Below, in pieces: positions 50,685-53,384 of a DNA stretch of 53,384 nt (the first letter of the stretch is position 1; each line of letters opens with the position of its first letter). Under the pieces are notes generated by a model. That model ran no database searches and had not been told where the DNA came from. It saw only the letters and a list, made by a program, of their open reading frames with translations. Where the stretch lies: contig JAHJRE010000207.1 of assembly GCA_018831055.1 (NCBI GenBank), positions 1-53,384 of the forward strand, read 5' to 3'. Both the position numbers and the translations under genes were made by a program. Origin of the DNA: Bacteroidota bacterium (GTDB taxonomy: Bacteria > Bacteroidota > Bacteroidia > Bacteroidales > B18-G4).

Positions 50685-53384
50685 ATGATACCTTATACCA
50701 TGAAAATAAATAAATTAAGGGCATTAATTATAAGCACATTACTCCTCATATCATTGATTTCCAGGGCACAGTACGAATGCAACCTGAATCCCGATACGGT
50801 TTTCAAAGACAGTCACACCTACTGGTGGTCACATGACGAAACTGTACTCTATGGGTACCAGGGCGAAATATTCCTGATCACCCTGAAGGATCTGTATACA
50901 GGCAAGGTACCCTATGTCTATAAAATTGATCACCATGGATATCTCTCCGATTTTAAAATGTTACCCGATAATAAAAATTATTTCTTATTCGGGTATGAGG
51001 ATGAGACAGATTATTATTCGGGAACACAGGGGAATTATATCGCATTTACATTCAATGGCCAATTCTGGTTTTATCAAAATTATAAGGATTGGAGTACCAC
51101 TTTTCATCATACTGACGACAGTTACGATTGTTTCGCACGCTTCCCCACAGATGCTAATCTCCCTTATCGCACCTATTATGATAAAATCAGTGGTAAGCCG
51201 GTAGTAATCAAAAAGGGAGCATTTCAACATGATTCCACACTTTACTTCCTGGGCATCTACAACAAGTCGGGCGATCCTAATTACGGTAAATGGTGCTTTC
51301 AGAAATACAACTATGATAAGGCTAATGACAAGTTCATTTTCGAAAAGAACACACTGGTAGCGGATATGCCAGGTGACAGGCTAGGGGGTATGCTGCTCCA
51401 TACGGATTCGACTGGAAACGTTAAAATGGTCGTCAATACATATCGGGATTCAGGCAATGATTGTTGGATTGGCTGGTTAATCCCAACAACTCCTCCTGGG
51501 GGCGAAACTACATTTGTATATGAAGCAGGAATCCCCATGGTGGCAACCCTAATAAACTCAAGAGCATCCACTCTTCTTAAAGGTACAGCCAAAGGGGGGC
51601 GCACCATTGACAATGTGGATATACCTACTGCCAGTGACCGTATGCTATTGTTTGGTTATGGAAACAGCAATACCAGCGTGATCAATTATAAAGAATATGA
51701 ATTTTACAAGGACCAGATTTATGATATTGGTGAAGGGTCAATAATAATTCCTTCATCGATAAAGCCCGCTACATGGGATTCATATAATTTAGTGGGTGCA
51801 ATAGAACTGGTGCCGAAAAAGTTCAACAATGTAGTTGGCAATGAAGCAAACGGATATATCCAAAGAAACTGGATCTATTACCCGGATGACAACGGAAGAG
51901 TTTGTGGTTTGGGATTTACATCCGACAGCTGGAAACCAATACCCGATTCAACGGTAATCAGCGATGATCTTTTCCTGGATGCCATATCGGATTCAACATA
52001 CGGTCCAGAAGTTAGGAGCCTTTGGTCGCTGGCAGGTATAACCGACGGAGGTCCTCCTAGCTCGGTCAACTGGGAAACCTGGGATCAGCATCATACATCC
52101 ACCATCAGACCGACAGAACTTACTATGTCAATTGAGGGAGAATATAGTTCCAGTGTTACTACCACTACCGAAGATCAGTTCACCGAAGGTATCGACCTTA
52201 ATATACATAAAAAATACTGGGCCATGGATCTGGGTATGGATTTTGGTCAGGCATTCAAGAACACGGTCAGTTCCAGCCATTCCTGGACCAATACCCTCAC
52301 AATACCTTTCGAATTAAATGAAGAATCACAGGAACATGGATATTATATTTATGTAGTGCCTACTATCACCAGGGAAACCTATAAACGATACCCCTGGTGG
52401 GATCCCGGATTTTTATACCCGATTCCGCAGAGTAAACAATACAGGTTTTCCACTAAATCAACATCTGTGATCTACCGGTCAAGAGAAATTGATCAATTTC
52501 CTTTTTATATTGACGAACCGAATGCTGCAAGCCTTAACGACTGGAAACTTGCTAACCGTGCTAATATCTACGAGGATGTGACGCATTCAGGTCTCCAGCC
52601 TATATGTAGTCCAAGTTGGAGTTCACCAAATCCCGGACAAACAGGAACATTTTTAACAGCCGCTGATACCTCATCATCCTTCGATACGAAAAAATCATAT
52701 AAGGTGGATGCTAGCTTTACTGCGAAAAAACCTCATGTTTTTGAACTGGAGACATCGGTTGGATACGAAGTGAATTATGAAACTTCCACCGAAAATGAAT
52801 GGAAGCTAAGTAAGGAGGTGGAAGTGTCGCTAAAAAATATGACAGAAAAGAGCCTGGGATTAAATTTCAATTCCTATGTTGTGCATGCCTATTGGTTTAA
52901 ACCCGAAGATTACGACTGGTGGTTTTATGACAGCACCGGAACCGACCGGCCTTGGTATGTTGCATATTCTGTGAGCAACCTCACTGCTTCTGTTAACCTT
53001 ATATCTCCTTTAGCCGGAGCAAAACCAGACAGCAATGGCATTTTATTCATTTGGGAAGCAACTGACATAGATCCTGCAGAATATGCCCTGTTTATATCAA
53101 AATCACCCTATGTAAGTCCATCAGGAACGGTATACCGGTTGAATACGGGCTTGAATACAAATTACTTTGTTGCCGATTTGCAATTCATCGAAAAAGAGGA
53201 AACATACTACTGGGCAGTTCGTGCCATCCATAAATCCGGAGATATTACCTGGTCGGAGTCCAGACCATTTGCTGCTGCTACTGATCCGGGAAGAAATAAC
53301 AGTGAAAATGCCTTGAATATCATTCCTTACCCTAATCCAGGGACTGGTAACAATCTGCATATTATGGCCGAATCAAGGGAAAAA
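50685..53384 (+). CDS. Large T9SS-secreted protein, cut by window end
   Basis: The frame is open for 900 codons from ATG 50685 to the last base, so the 3' end is missing. The second ATG (50700) gives the better signal peptide (KINKLRALIISTLLLISLIS, then RAQ). The protein has beta-rich blocks. One at about 483-555 is a Ser/Thr-rich stretch (YSSSVTTTTEDQFTEGID, then SSSHSWTNTLTIPF), and a similar one lies near 665-740. A fibronectin III-like region follows (VNLISPLAGAKPDSNG). The visible end (IIPYPNPGTGNN) starts a T9SS type A sorting domain. The Ser/Thr strands resemble insertion hairpins of aerolysin-type pore formers, but this is unproven. Confidence 0.85.
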   Translation, partial: MIPYTMKINKLRALIISTLLLISLISRAQYECNLNPDTVFKDSHTYWWSHDETVLYGYQGEIFLITLKDLYTGKVPYVYKIDHHGYLSDFKMLPDNKNYFLFGYEDETDYYSGTQGNYIAFTFNGQFWFYQNYKDWSTTFHHTDDSYDCFARFPTDANLPYRTYYDKISGKPVVIKKGAFQHDSTLYFLGIYNKSGDPNYGKWCFQKYNYDKANDKFIFEKNTLVADMPGDRLGGMLLHTDSTGNVKMVVNTYRDSGNDCWIGWLIPTTPPGGETTFVYEAGIPMVATLINSRASTLLKGTAKGGRTIDNVDIPTASDRMLLFGYGNSNTSVINYKEYEFYKDQIYDIGEGSIIIPSSIKPATWDSYNLVGAIELVPKKFNNVVGNEANGYIQRNWIYYPDDNGRVCGLGFTSDSWKPIPDSTVISDDLFLDAISDSTYGPEVRSLWSLAGITDGGPPSSVNWETWDQHHTSTIRPTELTMSIEGEYSSSVTTTTEDQFTEGIDLNIHKKYWAMDLGMDFGQAFKNTVSSSHSWTNTLTIPFELNEESQEHGYYIYVVPTITRETYKRYPWWDPGFLYPIPQSKQYRFSTKSTSVIYRSREIDQFPFYIDEPNAASLNDWKLANRANIYEDVTHSGLQPICSPSWSSPNPGQTGTFLTAADTSSSFDTKKSYKVDASFTAKKPHVFELETSVGYEVNYETSTENEWKLSKEVEVSLKNMTEKSLGLNFNSYVVHAYWFKPEDYDWWFYDSTGTDRPWYVAYSVSNLTASVNLISPLAGAKPDSNGILFIWEATDIDPAEYALFISKSPYVSPSGTVYRLNTGLNTNYFVADLQFIEKEETYYWAVRAIHKSGDITWSESRPFAAATDPGRNNSENALNIIPYPNPGTGNNLHIMAESREK

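Overview
The window comes from a Bacteroidota chromosome, most likely a Bacteroidales-like lineage. Five secreted proteins carry the C-terminal type A sorting domain of the type IX secretion system (T9SS); the domain runs off the window in the last one. Several genes are preceded by Bacteroidota-type TAnnTTTG -7 elements, and most starts lack a Shine-Dalgarno sequence. No rRNA, tRNA, CRISPR array or intact insertion sequence was recognised. No database could be searched, so names rest on motifs and architecture read from the sequence.

Left flank (1-12.7 kb): a truncated BNR-repeat T9SS protein; a papain-family T9SS protease whose catalytic Asn position is Asp; an RRM RNA-binding protein with its own terminator; a T9SS endonuclease/exonuclease/phosphatase-family protein; an archaeal-type GatD-GatE pair (Glu-tRNA(Gln) amidotransferase); a steroid 5-alpha-reductase-like membrane enzyme; a PlsC-like acyltransferase; and three small exported proteins of unknown function.

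Centre (12.8-41.4 kb): 27 consecutive minus-strand genes with gaps of mostly 0-40 bases or short overlaps form a flexirubin-type (aryl polyene plus dialkylresorcinol) pigment cluster. In transcription order they are: tyrosine/histidine ammonia-lyase-like enzyme (4-coumarate starter), FabG, ketosynthase, ACP, LpxL-like acyltransferase, B12 radical SAM enzyme, DarA, DarB, a 2-TM protein, a superoxide-reductase-fold remnant, ApeP-like hotdog protein, HTH protein, BtrH-like protein, ketosynthase, ketosynthase-like fragment protein, second ACP, ketosynthase, Cys-less ketosynthase (chain-length-factor-like), polysaccharide deacetylase-like protein, LolA-like carrier, lipoprotein, FabZ-like hotdog protein, GT2-DUF2062 protein, a 1290-residue MMPL exporter/PlsC/methyltransferase fusion, two CrtI-like oxidoreductases, a C45-type NTN-hydrolase and a PaaK-like adenylating enzyme. 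The proposed logic is: the lyase makes the aryl starter, the adenylating enzyme activates it, ketosynthase/CLF pairs with FabG and hotdog dehydratases extend the polyene on two ACPs, DarA/DarB make the dialkylresorcinol, and acyltransferases join the halves. The MMPL and LolA/lipoprotein parts then move the product to the outer membrane.

Right flank (41.4-53.4 kb): a YugP-like membrane metallopeptidase with heptamer repeats on both sides; an Hsp20 with a canonical Shine-Dalgarno and strong terminator; an 847-residue T9SS protein with an Omp28-like domain; and a 1025-residue fusion of a UMF1-type MFS transporter to a TPR/transmembrane/LuxR-type HTH regulator. The fusion joint lies beside an A8 tract and the gene is flanked by gene remnants. 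The window ends with a putative beta-barrel protein and a large secreted T9SS protein running off the edge.
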